Part shown: positions 33,771 through 41,967 of the stretch, piece after piece | Position numbering within the stretch: the stretch's first letter is position 1 | Layout of the letters: each line of letters begins with the position of its first letter | DNA from: Phycisphaeraceae bacterium | GTDB taxonomy: Bacteria; Planctomycetota; Phycisphaerae; Phycisphaerales; UBA1924 | NCBI GenBank assembly: GCA_026128865.1 | Contig: JAHCJE010000009.1 | Location: forward strand, 1-47,975 | DNA length: 47,975 nucleotides | Reading direction: 5' to 3' | Translations under genes and position numbers: made by a program | Notes under the pieces: model-generated | What the model saw: the letters and a program-made list of their open reading frames with translations, nothing else | The model's database searches: none | Told to the model about the DNA's origin: nothing

Positions 33771-34653
33771 TGACGCCTCCTGACTGGCTTGGCGCGGCCA
33801 TGGATTCTGTTTCGGTGGTCTGCTCCGGTTCCTGGGAGGCGGTCTGGGATTGCCGGATTCGGGTGAGGCGTTCCTTGAGGTGGTTGCGGAGTTGGTCTGG
33901 TGTGAGTGTTGGTGTGAATCTCCCGCGCTCGCAGACGCGGATCGAGCCGCGTTCCTCGCTCACGACGATGACGAGGGCGTCGCACTCGCGCGAGAGGCCG
34001 ACCGCGGCCCGGTGGCGCGAGCCGAGCGTCGGGTCGGGCATGTCGGCCGGATCGGCGAGCGGGAGTTGGACGTTGGCGGCGTGGATGACCCGCCCGCGGA
34101 TGACCACGGCCAGGTCGTGCAGCGCGGTGCCGGGGAAGAAGATGGTCTGGAGCAGGCGCGCCGAGAGGGCGGCGTCGAGCCGCGTGCCGCCTTCGGTGAG
34201 CGCGGCCAAGCCGACCTGCCGCTCAAGGACGATGATCGCGCCGAAGCGGCCCTTGGAGAGGTAGGCGCAGGCCTCGGCGATCGGCTCGACCACCTGCGCG
34301 ATCTCGCCGGGCGAGGAGCGGAAGAAGGGGGCCTCCCCGAGCCGGATGAGGGCGCGGCGGAGTTCGGGCTGGAAGATGACGACCAGGCCGATCGCGACGA
34401 TGGCGAGGAACCGCTCGTAGAGGAAGGAGAGCCGCGGGAACGCCTGCCCGCCCCCGATCATGTGCACCACAAGCGTGGCTACCACGATCAGCACCAGCAT
34501 GCCCTTCATCACGCCGGCGGCGCGGGTGCCCTGCACGAAACGCACGACGAGCAGGACGACGACCCAGATAACGGCCAACTCGAACGCGGCCGCGACGGCG
34601 TTGTAGGAAGCGAGCCGCTCCCACAGGTCCTGGATCCGGGGCAGGGCGAACAG
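33757..34653 (-). CDS. cdaA: Diadenylate cyclase CdaA, probable CTG start
   Basis: CdaA makes cyclic di-AMP at the membrane. Three N-terminal helices are seen (AFELAVIWVVVLLVVRFV, GMLVLIVVATLVVHMIG, FLAIVAIGLVVIFQPEL). The DAC domain has LDAALSARLLQTIFFPG, an ATP-site LHDLAVVI where the usual motif is DGA, and GSRHRAAVGLSRECDALVI with the intact RHR motif. No ATG, GTG or TTG lies at a suitable place in frame. CTG at 34651-34653 has AAGGAG seven bases upstream and gives LFALPRIQDLWERL, aligning with CdaA starts. It overlaps ybbR by 14 bases. The 298-residue length is normal for the family. Confidence 0.88.
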   Translation of the reverse strand: MFALPRIQDLWERLASYNAVAAAFELAVIWVVVLLVVRFVQGTRAAGVMKGMLVLIVVATLVVHMIGGGQAFPRLSFLYERFLAIVAIGLVVIFQPELRRALIRLGEAPFFRSSPGEIAQVVEPIAEACAYLSKGRFGAIIVLERQVGLAALTEGGTRLDAALSARLLQTIFFPGTALHDLAVVIRGRVIHAANVQLPLADPADMPDPTLGSRHRAAVGLSRECDALVIVVSEERGSIRVCERGRFTPTLTPDQLRNHLKERLTRIRQSQTASQEPEQTTETESMAAPSQSGGVNGTD

Positions 34654-34773
34654 GGGGGGACTCCTTACGCTCGGGCGCGTGAGTGTACCACCGGCGGCAT
34701 CGGCGCGGGCCGTTCGTGGCCGGCGGAGGGACGGCGAGCCGATTGAGGGATCAGACCGTTCACGGAGCGCCCG

Positions 34774-35613
34774 ATGCGACTTCCCCGGCGGAAGTGGCCG
34801 CTGCTTCTCGTCTTCTGGACCGTGCAGGCGGTCGTGCTGCTCGGGTTCCATGCGTTCATGTGGGGGCAGAGCATTTCGATTGGCGCGAGTCCTCCGACGC
34901 CTCTCGGCTCGAGGCCCCCGGCGCTCTGGGCGTGGCCCACGCTGACGGACATGCTCGGTGCCTTCGAGAGAGGGGCGGGCCTGGTGCACGGAGTCCTGTT
35001 GGTGGTCGTCCCGCCCGTGCTGCAGAGCGTGCTGGTGCTGCCGTTCCGGTTCGACCGGCCGCGGCGGAGCCGGGGCGTCGCGGTGTACTTCAGCCTCGCG
35101 GTGGCGGCGATCGGGCTGGCGGTGCTCGTCGCGGCGGCGGTCGGGTCGGTCGGGACGGTGATCGCTCACTATCTGCCGTCATCGTTCGATGAAGGCCACG
35201 TGCTTGCCCTCATGCTGGCCATGCTTGGCATCAGTTGGATCGGATTCACGATGTTCCTGGTGGCGTACGTGCGTCGATCCGACAAGCCGAGCGATTCGGT
35301 GATCGCGGGCCTTGCGCGGGTTCTCTTTCGCGGGAGCATCGTCGAGTTCGTGGCCTTGATCCCGCTGGACGTGATGGTGCGGCGCAAAACGAGTTGCTAC
35401 TGCGGCGAAGGGACGTTCTTCGCGCTCGTGGGCGTGGGGTCTGTGGCGCTCATCATGGCGGGGCCGGCCGCGCTGTTGCCGCTGTTGGCGAAGCGGCGTG
35501 CCGCGCGGCGTCGGACCTCGTGCGAGTGGTGCGGGTACGACATGACCGGCACGCCGGAGGCGAGCGTCTGCCCCGAGTGCGGCAAGCCGTGGCGGCTCAC
35601 GCGCTCCCCGTGA
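34774..35613 (+). CDS. Multi-span membrane protein with C-terminal zinc ribbon
   Basis: The 279-residue protein has about six hydrophobic helices (WPLLLVFWTVQAVVLLGFHA, VLLVVVPPVLQSVLVLPF, FSLAVAAIGLAVLVAAAVGS and others). A short soluble tail folds as a zinc ribbon: CEWCGYDMTGTPEASVCPEC-GKPW. The C-x2-C-G-Y-D-M-T-G pattern recurs in many planctomycete membrane proteins. An odd YCG-like pair (SCYCGEG) lies between helices. The function is unknown. Its 3' end overlaps the convergent aat gene by 17 bases. Confidence 0.7.
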   Translation: MRLPRRKWPLLLVFWTVQAVVLLGFHAFMWGQSISIGASPPTPLGSRPPALWAWPTLTDMLGAFERGAGLVHGVLLVVVPPVLQSVLVLPFRFDRPRRSRGVAVYFSLAVAAIGLAVLVAAAVGSVGTVIAHYLPSSFDEGHVLALMLAMLGISWIGFTMFLVAYVRRSDKPSDSVIAGLARVLFRGSIVEFVALIPLDVMVRRKTSCYCGEGTFFALVGVGSVALIMAGPAALLPLLAKRRAARRRTSCEWCGYDMTGTPEASVCPECGKPWRLTRSP

Positions 35614-36313
35614 GCGTGTCGAGCGTCCGATCCGGCTCGAAACGGCCCCACGCGGGCGCGTTGGCGAGCGCGGCCCGCAATCGGCGGCGGTACTCGGCGC
35701 GCGGGATCTCGACGCACCCGAGCCGGGCGAGGTGCTCGCTCCAGGCCTGCGTGTCGAGGAGCGTGAAGCCGCGTCGGCGGAGGTGGGCGACGAGGTGGGC
35801 GAGGCAGACCTTGCTCGCGTCGCGCCCGCCGAGGTCGGGGCGGGAGAACATGCTCTCGGCGCAGAACGCGCCGCCGACCGCCAGGCCGTAGAGGCCGCCC
35901 ACGAGGACCGGTGCCCCCCCCTCGGCCGGCGTTCGCCACGCCTCGACGCTGTGGGCGTGCCCGAGGCGGTGCAGGAGTTCGAAGGTGTCGATGATCCAGC
36001 CGTCGATCCACCCGCCGGGTCGGCGGGGGTCGGCGCAGGCACGAACGACGGCGGCGAAGTCGGTGTCGGACCGGATGTCGAACCGTGCGGCTCGGATGGT
36101 GCGGACGAGTCTGCGGGGGAGGTGGAAGGCGTCCAGCGGGATCACCCCGCGCGGGTCGGCCTCGTACCAGCCGAGTTCGGGTGGGCCGCCGGGACGCGTC
36201 GGGACGGCCATGGGGAACAGGCCCTTCCGGTAGGCCGCGAGGACGGCCTCGGCACGGCGGGCGTCCGGGGCGCGGTCGGGGGTGCGGGATTCGGCATTCG
36301 GCGGGGGATTCAT
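35597..36313 (-). CDS. aat: Leucyl/phenylalanyl-tRNA-protein transferase
   Basis: Aat adds Leu or Phe to proteins with basic N-termini, marking them for ClpAP (the N-degron route). The 238-residue length is normal. Motifs are AYRKGLFPM, LGWYEADPRGVIPL, FDIRSDTDFAAVVRACADP, GGLYGLAVGGAFCAESMFSR and LLDTQAWSEHLARLGCVEIP. The ATG at 36313 was chosen over an upstream one because the family begins near the RRAEAVLAAYRKGLFPM segment. No clpS or clpA gene lies beside it. The convergent overlap with the zinc-ribbon gene may allow antisense effects, although this is common in compact genomes. Confidence 0.93.
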   Translation of the reverse strand: MNPPPNAESRTPDRAPDARRAEAVLAAYRKGLFPMAVPTRPGGPPELGWYEADPRGVIPLDAFHLPRRLVRTIRAARFDIRSDTDFAAVVRACADPRRPGGWIDGWIIDTFELLHRLGHAHSVEAWRTPAEGGAPVLVGGLYGLAVGGAFCAESMFSRPDLGGRDASKVCLAHLVAHLRRRGFTLLDTQAWSEHLARLGCVEIPRAEYRRRLRAALANAPAWGRFEPDRTLDTLTGSA

Positions 36314-36343
36314 TGGCCGGACTCGGGGGCGGTCGTTTATAGT
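36313..36343 (+). promoter_or_regulatory. Possible promoter of the small membrane protein array
   Basis: TATAGT at 36338-36343 is a good -10 match. TTGGCC at 36313-36318 is a weak -35 with a 19-base spacer. The first array gene starts about 75 bases downstream. Confidence 0.35.
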
Positions 36344-36423
36344 TGGGGGATCGCCGCTCGCGGGGTGAAATCGCCGGCCGCGCAGGCCCAATGAGGTCTG
36401 AGGCCCGCGGAAGGGGATGCTCC

Positions 36424-36651
36424 ATGAACGAGAACCTGATCCAACAACTGCTCGACAAGGACATCTTCATCTTTGTCGTTGGCGGGGCCGTGGGGATCGT
36501 CGCCATCATCTTCGGGACGGTGTCGTCCATGGTCCGCTCGACCGCCCGCGAGAAGTCCCGCCGCGAGATCGCGGCCTACATCGCCGAGGGATCGATGTCG
36601 CCCGAGCAGGGCGAGCGGCTGATGAAGGCGGGGGAGCCGAAGAAGGGCTGA
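36424..36651 (+). CDS. Small membrane protein 1 of array (AAYxAEGS motif)
   Basis: The 75-residue protein has one membrane helix (IFIFVVGGAVGIVAIIFGTV), a basic juxtamembrane linker (SMVRSTAREKS) and then RREIAAYIAEGSMSPEQGER with a short tail LMKAGEPKKG. The motif reads as two short helices around an Gly-Ser turn, somewhat like a SHOCT hairpin. It is the first of four tandem genes, which have 16-21 base gaps and GGGAGG-type ribosome sites. The N-in/C-out topology cannot be decided; the basic linker favours the tail in the cytoplasm. Function unknown. Confidence 0.75.
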   Translation: MNENLIQQLLDKDIFIFVVGGAVGIVAIIFGTVSSMVRSTAREKSRREIAAYIAEGSMSPEQGERLMKAGEPKKG

Positions 36652-36667
36652 TCCGGGGAGGTTCGGC

Positions 36668-36935
36668 ATGAACGAGCAACTGGCGCATTCGGTCCCGACG
36701 CTGGCGAGCGCCACCGATGAAATGGTGGCGATCGTGGCGGTCGGGGGGGGGGTTGCTGGTCGCGGTCGTGTGGATCGTGTTCGCGACCATTCACGGCCTG
36801 GTCAAGTCCAGGGAGCGTGAGCGCTCACGGCGCGAGATCGCCGCGTACGTGGCGGAAGGCTCGATGACGGCGGAGGAGGGCGAGCGGCTGATGAAGGCCG
36901 GGGCGGAGGCGGCCGCCGCTGAGGACGACGAGTGA
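36668..36935 (+). CDS. Small membrane protein 2 of array, frameshifted at a G10 run
   Basis: The gene starts at ATG 36668 with GGGGAGG six bases upstream and reads MNEQLAHSVPTLASATDEMV, AIVAV and then Gly codons. At 36743-36752 ten G stand in a row. Nine would keep the frame into LLVAVVWIVFATIHGLVKS, RERERSRREIAAYVAEGSMT and AEEGERLMKAGAEAAAAEDD, which clearly belong to the same family as genes 1, 3 and 4. With ten, translation from 36668 goes out of frame. A separate ATG at 36717 opens the second frame but lacks a ribosome site. The restored product would be about 88 residues. Phase variation, slippage or a sequence error are all possible. Confidence 0.65.
36743..36752 (+). repeat. G10 homopolymer in the second array gene
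   Basis: Ten consecutive G follow the GTC codon inside the membrane segment of the second array gene. A multiple of three is needed for an open frame. Such runs are prone to replication and transcription slippage. Confidence 0.9.
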
Positions 36936-36956
36936 CGCGGTCCGGGAGGCGTGGTC

Positions 36957-37202
36957 ATGGATATGCCGTTGACGCTGGCGATTTCGGGCGAGCAGATCGC
37001 GGCGATCGCGATCGTGGGGGCGATCGTGATGATCATCACCGGGATTCTCTCGTCCACGATCGGCGGCGTGTACAAAACGCGCGAGCGCGAGCGCACCAAG
37101 CGCGAGGTGGCCGCGTACGTGGCGGAGGGATCGATGACCCCGGTCGAGGGGGAGCGGATCATCAAGGCCGACATCCCGACCTGGGAGAAGGGCAAGAGTT
37201 GA
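36957..37202 (+). CDS. Small membrane protein 3 of array (AAYxAEGS motif)
   Basis: The 81-residue protein has one membrane helix (QIAAIAIVGAIVMIITGILS), a basic linker (VYKTRERERTK), and the shared motif REVAAYVAEGSMTPVEGERI followed by IKADIPTWEKGKS. ATG 36957 has GGGAGG seven bases upstream, so it was preferred over the GTG at 36951. It lies 21 bases after gene 2 and 16 before gene 4. Function unknown; the repeated layout suggests partner subunits of one membrane complex. Confidence 0.75.
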   Translation: MDMPLTLAISGEQIAAIAIVGAIVMIITGILSSTIGGVYKTRERERTKREVAAYVAEGSMTPVEGERIIKADIPTWEKGKS

Positions 37203-37218
37203 CTCGGGAGGACGTGCG

Positions 37219-37617
37219 ATGCCCGATCTGACAACGACGGACCTGTTCTATCTGCTGCTCGCGGTCGCCGGCGGCTTCGTGCTCGCGGTGTGGCTGGTGG
37301 TGTCGCACCTGACGGCGCGCGAGCAGGCGCGGGCGAAGGCGGAGCAGGCCAAGGCCCGCGAAGAGACCCGGCGCGAGATCGCGGCCTACGTGGCCGAGGG
37401 ATCGATCTCGGCCCAGGATGCCGCCCTGCTGCTCGCCGCGGGAACGGCGGAGGAGGAGTCCGGCCGCGCGCTGATCGCGGCGGTCCTGGCCGGGCGCGGG
37501 CTGACCCCGGAACAGGCCGAGCGTCTGGCAGGAGCCGGCGGCGGCGACATCGCCGACCTGCGCGCCGTGCTCAAGGAACTCGGCGAGCAGTGGGGCGTGA
37601 AGATCGCGGCGGATTGA
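37219..37617 (+). CDS. Small membrane protein 4 of array, with doubled motif
   Basis: The 132-residue protein has one membrane helix (LFYLLLAVAGGFVLAVWLVV) and a charged coiled linker (REQARAKAEQAKAREE). The motif TRREIAAYVAEGSISAQDAA is followed by a second, diverged copy RALIAAVLAGRGLTPEQAER and a third helix pair (ADLRAVLKELGEQWGVKI). The internal duplication makes it the longest member of the array. ATG 37219 has GGGAGG seven bases upstream. Function unknown. Confidence 0.75.
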   Translation: MPDLTTTDLFYLLLAVAGGFVLAVWLVVSHLTAREQARAKAEQAKAREETRREIAAYVAEGSISAQDAALLLAAGTAEEESGRALIAAVLAGRGLTPEQAERLAGAGGGDIADLRAVLKELGEQWGVKIAAD

Positions 37618-37645
37618 ATCGACGGGGGACGTGCCGCAGACGTGC

Positions 37646-37867
37646 TCAGATGTCCGAGAGTCGAGCAACGCTCAGGACGCGCCGGATGCGCTCGGTAGCG
37701 GCGCGTCCATAGGCCATCCGGCGGAGGTATTCGAGCGCTTTCATGCGCTCCTCGGGCGATCTCGTCCGCCAGTATGTGCCGTCGTCATCCTGGTCCCGAA
37801 GCGAGACGGTGTCGAAGGCTGAGCGGTCGAGGCGAAAGGTTCGGTCCGGGTCATCGCGTGCCGACAC
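37646..37867 (-). CDS. Small hypothetical protein, antitoxin-like C-terminus
   Basis: From GTG 37867 the protein has 73 residues: VSARDDPDRTFRLDRSAFDT, then VSLRDQDDDGTYWRTRSPEE, RMKALEYLRRMAYGRAATER and IRRVLSVARLSDI. The YWRTRSPEERMKALEYLRR pattern recalls small proteins that accompany nucleotidyltransferase or PIN toxins in other bacteria. No toxin gene lies on either side here, so an orphan or an unrelated role is possible. It is convergent with the array and divergent from guaB. Confidence 0.5.
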   Translation of the reverse strand: MSARDDPDRTFRLDRSAFDTVSLRDQDDDGTYWRTRSPEERMKALEYLRRMAYGRAATERIRRVLSVARLSDI

Positions 37868-37962
37868 GCACGGAGTATAGACGGTTCGACGCGATCCGGG
37901 CCGCGCGCCGGGGCGATCCGGGCGCCGCTTGACTGTCCGCCCCCGACCCGCCACACTATCCC

Positions 37963-39594
37963 ATGGCGACCATCTCCGATCGTTCCGCCTCGCCCGGGGC
38001 CGCGACTGGCCCGGGGCGTGCGGCAGCGTCCACCCCTTCAGATCCGCGAATGTCGTCCGGTCCCGGCTCCGGGGAGTCGGTGTGGACTGGGAAGGTGGCT
38101 GCGGAGGGGATCACTTTTGATGACGTGCTGCTGTTGCCTCGGCGGTCGGGGGTGCTGCCCGCCGATGCCGACACGACCACGCGCCTGACGCGGACAATCC
38201 GCCTCAACGTGCCGCTCGTGTCGGCCCCCATGGACACCGTGACGGAGTCCGCCCTGGCGATCGCGCTCGCGCAGGAGGGCGGCATCGGCATCATCCACAA
38301 GAACCTGTCGGTCGAGACGCAGGCGCGCGAGGTGGCGAAGGTGAAGCGTTCGGCCAACGGCGTCATCACGGATCCGATCACGCTCGGTCCGGACGACACG
38401 GTCGGTCGTGCGGTGCAGTTGATGCGTCAGCACAACGTCTCGGGCTTTCCGGTGACGGACGACGGCGCGTCTGGGGTGCGGACCGGGGGGAAGGTGCTCG
38501 GCATCCTGACGAGGCGCGACCTGAAGTTCGTGGAGAACGACGGGACGCCTGTTCGTGAGGTGATGACGAAGACGAACCTGATCACCGCGCCGCCGGGGAC
38601 GACGCTCGCCGAGGCGGAGGTGATCCTGAACAGGAACAAGGTCGAGAAGTTGCTGCTGGTGGACGGCCAGATGCGGCTGCGCGGGCTGATCACGATGCGC
38701 GACATCGAGCGGCTGAGCCAGTTCCCACGCGCGAACGTGGACGAGCGCGGTCGTTTGCGGTGCGGCGCGGCGGTGGGGGTTGGGCAGGTCGATCGGGTTG
38801 GGGCCTTGCTGGAGGCCGAGGTTGACGTCGTGGTGGTGGACACGGCCCACGGTCATTCGGAGAATGTGATCCGCACGGTGCGTGAGATCAAGTCGCGTTA
38901 CGGGGTGCAGGTGATCGCGGGGAACGTGGCGACGGCGGAGGGCGCGAAGGACCTGGTGGCCGCCGGGGCGGACGCGGTGAAGGTCGGCATCGGCCCCGGC
39001 GCGATCTGCACGACCCGCGTCGTCACGGGCGTCGGCGTGCCGCAGATCACGGCGATCCTCGAGGCCGTACGCGGCGTGGAGGAGACCGGGGAGGACGTTC
39101 CAGTGATCGCGGACGGCGGCGTACGCATGAGCGGGGACATCGCCAAGGCCATCGCCGCGGGCGCACACAGCGTGATGATGGGGTCGCTCTTCGCCGGGCT
39201 GGACGAGTCGCCGGGCGAACTCGTCATCAGCCAGGGGCGGCGCTACAAGACCTACCGCGGCATGGGGAGCGAGGGTGCGATGAACCGCGGCTCCGCCGAC
39301 CGCTACGGCCAGGCCGACAAGTACGACCGCAGCGGCAAGCCGATGGAGAAGTTCGTCCCCGAGGGCGTCGAGGGGCTGGTGCCCTACCGCGGGCCGCTGG
39401 CCGAGTTCGCCTACCAGTTGGTCGGCGGCCTGCGCAGTGCGATGGGCTACTGCGGCTGCCGCACGATCGAGGAGTTCCGGACGCAGACGCGTTTCTGCAA
39501 GGTGTCGTCCGCAACGGTTGTTGAGAACCACCCGCACGACATCCGCATCACGAAGGAAAGCCCGAACTACACGGTGGAACACCTGCGGGAGTAG
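37963..39594 (+). CDS. guaB: Inosine-5'-monophosphate dehydrogenase
   Basis: IMP dehydrogenase oxidises IMP to XMP, the committed step of GMP synthesis. The 543-residue chain has an N-terminal extension of about 45 residues, [17 protein letters not shown], two CBS domains (about residues 140-260, for example [20 protein letters not shown]-like sequence and [20 protein letters not shown]). The catalytic loop is [20 protein letters not shown] with the active-site Cys, and the flap is [17 protein letters not shown]. The start at 37963 lacks a clear ribosome site; ATG 38050 would give a more usual length. It is convergent with the flotillin operon. Confidence 0.95.
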   Translation: MATISDRSASPGAATGPGRAAASTPSDPRMSSGPGSGESVWTGKVAAEGITFDDVLLLPRRSGVLPADADTTTRLTRTIRLNVPLVSAPMDTVTESALAIALAQEGGIGIIHKNLSVETQAREVAKVKRSANGVITDPITLGPDDTVGRAVQLMRQHNVSGFPVTDDGASGVRTGGKVLGILTRRDLKFVENDGTPVREVMTKTNLITAPPGTTLAEAEVILNRNKVEKLLLVDGQMRLRGLITMRDIERLSQFPRANVDERGRLRCGAAVGVGQVDRVGALLEAEVDVVVVDTAHGHSENVIRTVREIKSRYGVQVIAGNVATAEGAKDLVAAGADAVKVGIGPGAICTTRVVTGVGVPQITAILEAVRGVEETGEDVPVIADGGVRMSGDIAKAIAAGAHSVMMGSLFAGLDESPGELVISQGRRYKTYRGMGSEGAMNRGSADRYGQADKYDRSGKPMEKFVPEGVEGLVPYRGPLAEFAYQLVGGLRSAMGYCGCRTIEEFRTQTRFCKVSSATVVENHPHDIRITKESPNYTVEHLRE

Positions 39595-39621
39595 GGTGGG
39601 CGGATGCCGCGGGCGGAAGGT

Positions 39622-41238
39622 TCAGGCTTTCTTCTGGACATCGTGTGGCGGGTTCGTGTCGTCGTCAGTGACTCGGCCGAGTGCGCCGGGGAGTTCGATC
39701 CCTGCCTGCTTCGCCAGTTCGTGCACCGGTGGCAGCGAGCCGATCAAGCCCGAGAGGAAGTCGGCGGTCGCGCCGCGTGTGCCGCCGTTCTTCGGCTCCA
39801 CGCTCCGCCCCGAGTCCCAGACGGTGATCTTGTCGATGCGCAGGTTCTGCACGGCCTTGACCTGCTCGGCGACGAGTTCCGGGAGTTTTTCGATGAGGAG
39901 AAGCGTGGGCGCGACCTGCGGGTTCTGGGCGCAGGCCTGCACGAGTTGGCGGTAGCCGTCGGCCTTCGCTTCGAGCACCTTGCGGACGCCCTCGGCCTCC
40001 GCGCTGTAGCGGGCGAGGATCGCGTCGGCTTCGCCCCGGGCCTCGCGGCGCTGCTTCTCGGCCTCGGCCTCGGCGGCGATCTCGATGCGCTTCTTCTCGA
40101 TCTCCTGCGGCGCCAGTTCGTCCTTCGAGAGCCGCGCCAGTTCCTGCTCGCGCTCGGCGGCGAGGATGGCCTCGGCGGCCTTGGCGGCGGCGACCTCGGC
40201 GCGGCGGCGTGCCTCGGCGCGGATTTCGGCGAGTTTGGCGTTGCTCTCGGCGACCTGGGCGGACGACGTGTTCTCGCCCTCGACGGCGCGGGCCTCCGCG
40301 TCCGCGACGCGGATGCGCTGCTCCTGCTCCGCCTTCTTCTTCGCCGCAACCGTCTCCGCCTCGCGCTCCGCCGCCGCGATCTCCTGGTCGCGCTTGGCCT
40401 CGACCTCCCCCGTGACCGCCTGGGCCTCCAGGGCCGCAACCGCCACGCGCTGCTTCTGCTCGGCGTCCTTCTGGCCCTGCTCGGCGAGGGCGTGCTCCTG
40501 GGCGACGCGGACGTTGCGCTCGCGGACGGCGGCGGCCTCGCCGATCGCGCCGGTGCGCTCCTGCTCGGCGACCTCGACCTTGGCGCGGTTGATGGCCTCG
40601 GCGGCGGCGCGCTTGCCGATGGCCACGATGTAGCCCGACTCGTCGGTGATGTCGCGGATGTTCACGTTGATGAGTTCGAGGCCGATCTTGTTGATCTCCT
40701 GGCCCACGTTCTCGTTGATGTGGTTCATGAACTTCTCGCGGTCCTTGTTGATCTCCTCGATCGTCAGGGTCGCGATGACGAGGCGCAACTGGCCCAGGAT
40801 GATGTCCTGCGCCTGCTCGCGGATCGCCTGGGTGGGGAGCATGAGGAGTCGCTCGGCGGCGTTGTTCATGAGGACGGGGTCGGTGGAGATGCCGACGGTG
40901 AAGGTCGATGGCACGTCCACGCGGATGTTGTTGAGCGAGAGCGCGCCCTGGAGCGGGATGTCGATGACGATCGGTTCGAGCGAGAGGTAGGCGTAGTCCT
41001 GGATGAGGGGGATGACGAACGCGCCGCCGCCGTGCAGGCACTTGGCCGCCCGCTGCGCGCCGACTTTGCCGTAGATGACGAGGATGCGGTTGGACGGGCA
41101 GCGCTTGTACTGCTTGACGATCATCACCGTGACGAACAGCAGGATCATCAGCACCGCGCCGACGATGCCGAGCGCGAGCACGGGGCTGGAGCCGCTTCCC
41201 GAGTTCTGCGCGAGCGTGAGCATGATCGAATCGTTCAC
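39622..41238 (-). CDS. Flotillin-like SPFH membrane protein
   Basis: The 538-residue protein has one N-terminal membrane helix (LALGIVGAVLMILLFVTVMI), an SPFH domain (KRCPSNRILVIYGKVGAQRA, IDIPLQGALSLNNIRVDVPS) and a long coiled coil rich in EAEA/AKAEA-type repeats (residues about 210-440). A conserved C-terminus follows (LLIEKLPELVAEQVKAVQNL). Flotillins scaffold ordered membrane microdomains. Start GTG 41238 has GGGAG eight bases upstream. It is the second gene of an operon with the NfeD-like gene, 27 bases behind it, as in many bacteria. Confidence 0.92.
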   Translation of the reverse strand: MNDSIMLTLAQNSGSGSSPVLALGIVGAVLMILLFVTVMIVKQYKRCPSNRILVIYGKVGAQRAAKCLHGGGAFVIPLIQDYAYLSLEPIVIDIPLQGALSLNNIRVDVPSTFTVGISTDPVLMNNAAERLLMLPTQAIREQAQDIILGQLRLVIATLTIEEINKDREKFMNHINENVGQEINKIGLELINVNIRDITDESGYIVAIGKRAAAEAINRAKVEVAEQERTGAIGEAAAVRERNVRVAQEHALAEQGQKDAEQKQRVAVAALEAQAVTGEVEAKRDQEIAAAEREAETVAAKKKAEQEQRIRVADAEARAVEGENTSSAQVAESNAKLAEIRAEARRRAEVAAAKAAEAILAAEREQELARLSKDELAPQEIEKKRIEIAAEAEAEKQRREARGEADAILARYSAEAEGVRKVLEAKADGYRQLVQACAQNPQVAPTLLLIEKLPELVAEQVKAVQNLRIDKITVWDSGRSVEPKNGGTRGATADFLSGLIGSLPPVHELAKQAGIELPGALGRVTDDDTNPPHDVQKKA

Positions 41239-41265
41239 GTTCCCGTCTCCCTTCGCGGCGCGGGG

Positions 41266-41835
41266 TCAGCCCGCGCGTGCGACCGTCAAGGTGTTGTCCT
41301 CGTTCACGCGCGTGACGCGGACGCGCGTCCCCGTCGGCAGTTCCTCGCCCTCCGTCGTCGCCGTGTAGGTGCGCTGGCGCTGGTCCAGCACCACGCGGAC
41401 CTGCCCGCGCCCCTCGCCGCGAGCGGGCACCGTCGCGTAGACGTCCCCCTCGTGCCCTATCGCGTTGCCGATGGCGACGTTGCCGCTCGCTTCGAGGTCG
41501 TACATGCCCTTGAGGAGGACGGCCAGCAGCCAGACCATCGCCGCGCCGCCGACCGCCGCCAGCAGGAGGCTCGTCGGCATGGACCATCCGAAGCCCTTGA
41601 GCGAGGCCAGCCCGGCCCAGCCGAAGCCCATGGCGAACGCCGTCGCGGACTGGATCGACAGCACCTCGAAGGCCTTGCCGGGGTCGCCGTGGGCGTCGGA
41701 GATGTCGACGTCGCCCAGGTCCGCGCCGCCGCCGCCGATGAGCATGAGTCCGAGCCTGAGCGCGAAGACCACGGTGCCCACAAGGGCCGGGATGGTGAAC
41801 CAGACTGCGCTGCCCGTAAACAGCAGGTCGATCAT
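41266..41835 (-). CDS. NfeD-like membrane protein
   Basis: The 189-residue protein has three or four membrane helices (AVWFTIPALVGTVVFALRLG, TSLLLAAVGGAAMVWLLAVL) and a C-terminal OB-fold (GHEGDVYATVPARGEGRGQV, RVRVTRVNEDNTLTVARAG). NfeD proteins pair with flotillins and are thought to regulate or stabilise their assembly. This member lacks the ClpP-like serine protease domain of long NfeD. It precedes the flotillin gene in the same operon. Confidence 0.85.
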   Translation of the reverse strand: MIDLLFTGSAVWFTIPALVGTVVFALRLGLMLIGGGGADLGDVDISDAHGDPGKAFEVLSIQSATAFAMGFGWAGLASLKGFGWSMPTSLLLAAVGGAAMVWLLAVLLKGMYDLEASGNVAIGNAIGHEGDVYATVPARGEGRGQVRVVLDQRQRTYTATTEGEELPTGTRVRVTRVNEDNTLTVARAG

Positions 41836-41967
41836 GCGACCCCCCTTCGCGGACGGTCGGCCACCCAGGCCGAGGTCGTGCCAGTGTAATGCAACCCGCC
41901 CTTCGCGGCTTGATTCGGCGAACGGGCCTCGCGGTTTCGACGGCTCGGGGGGAGAGTGCCCGGTGAG

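Noticed and set aside
36717-36935. Separate 72-residue gene starting at ATG 36717
   Set aside because: Its first residues (MKWWRSWRS) do not match the family and it has no ribosome site. The strong site belongs to ATG 36668, so a frameshifted gene fits better.
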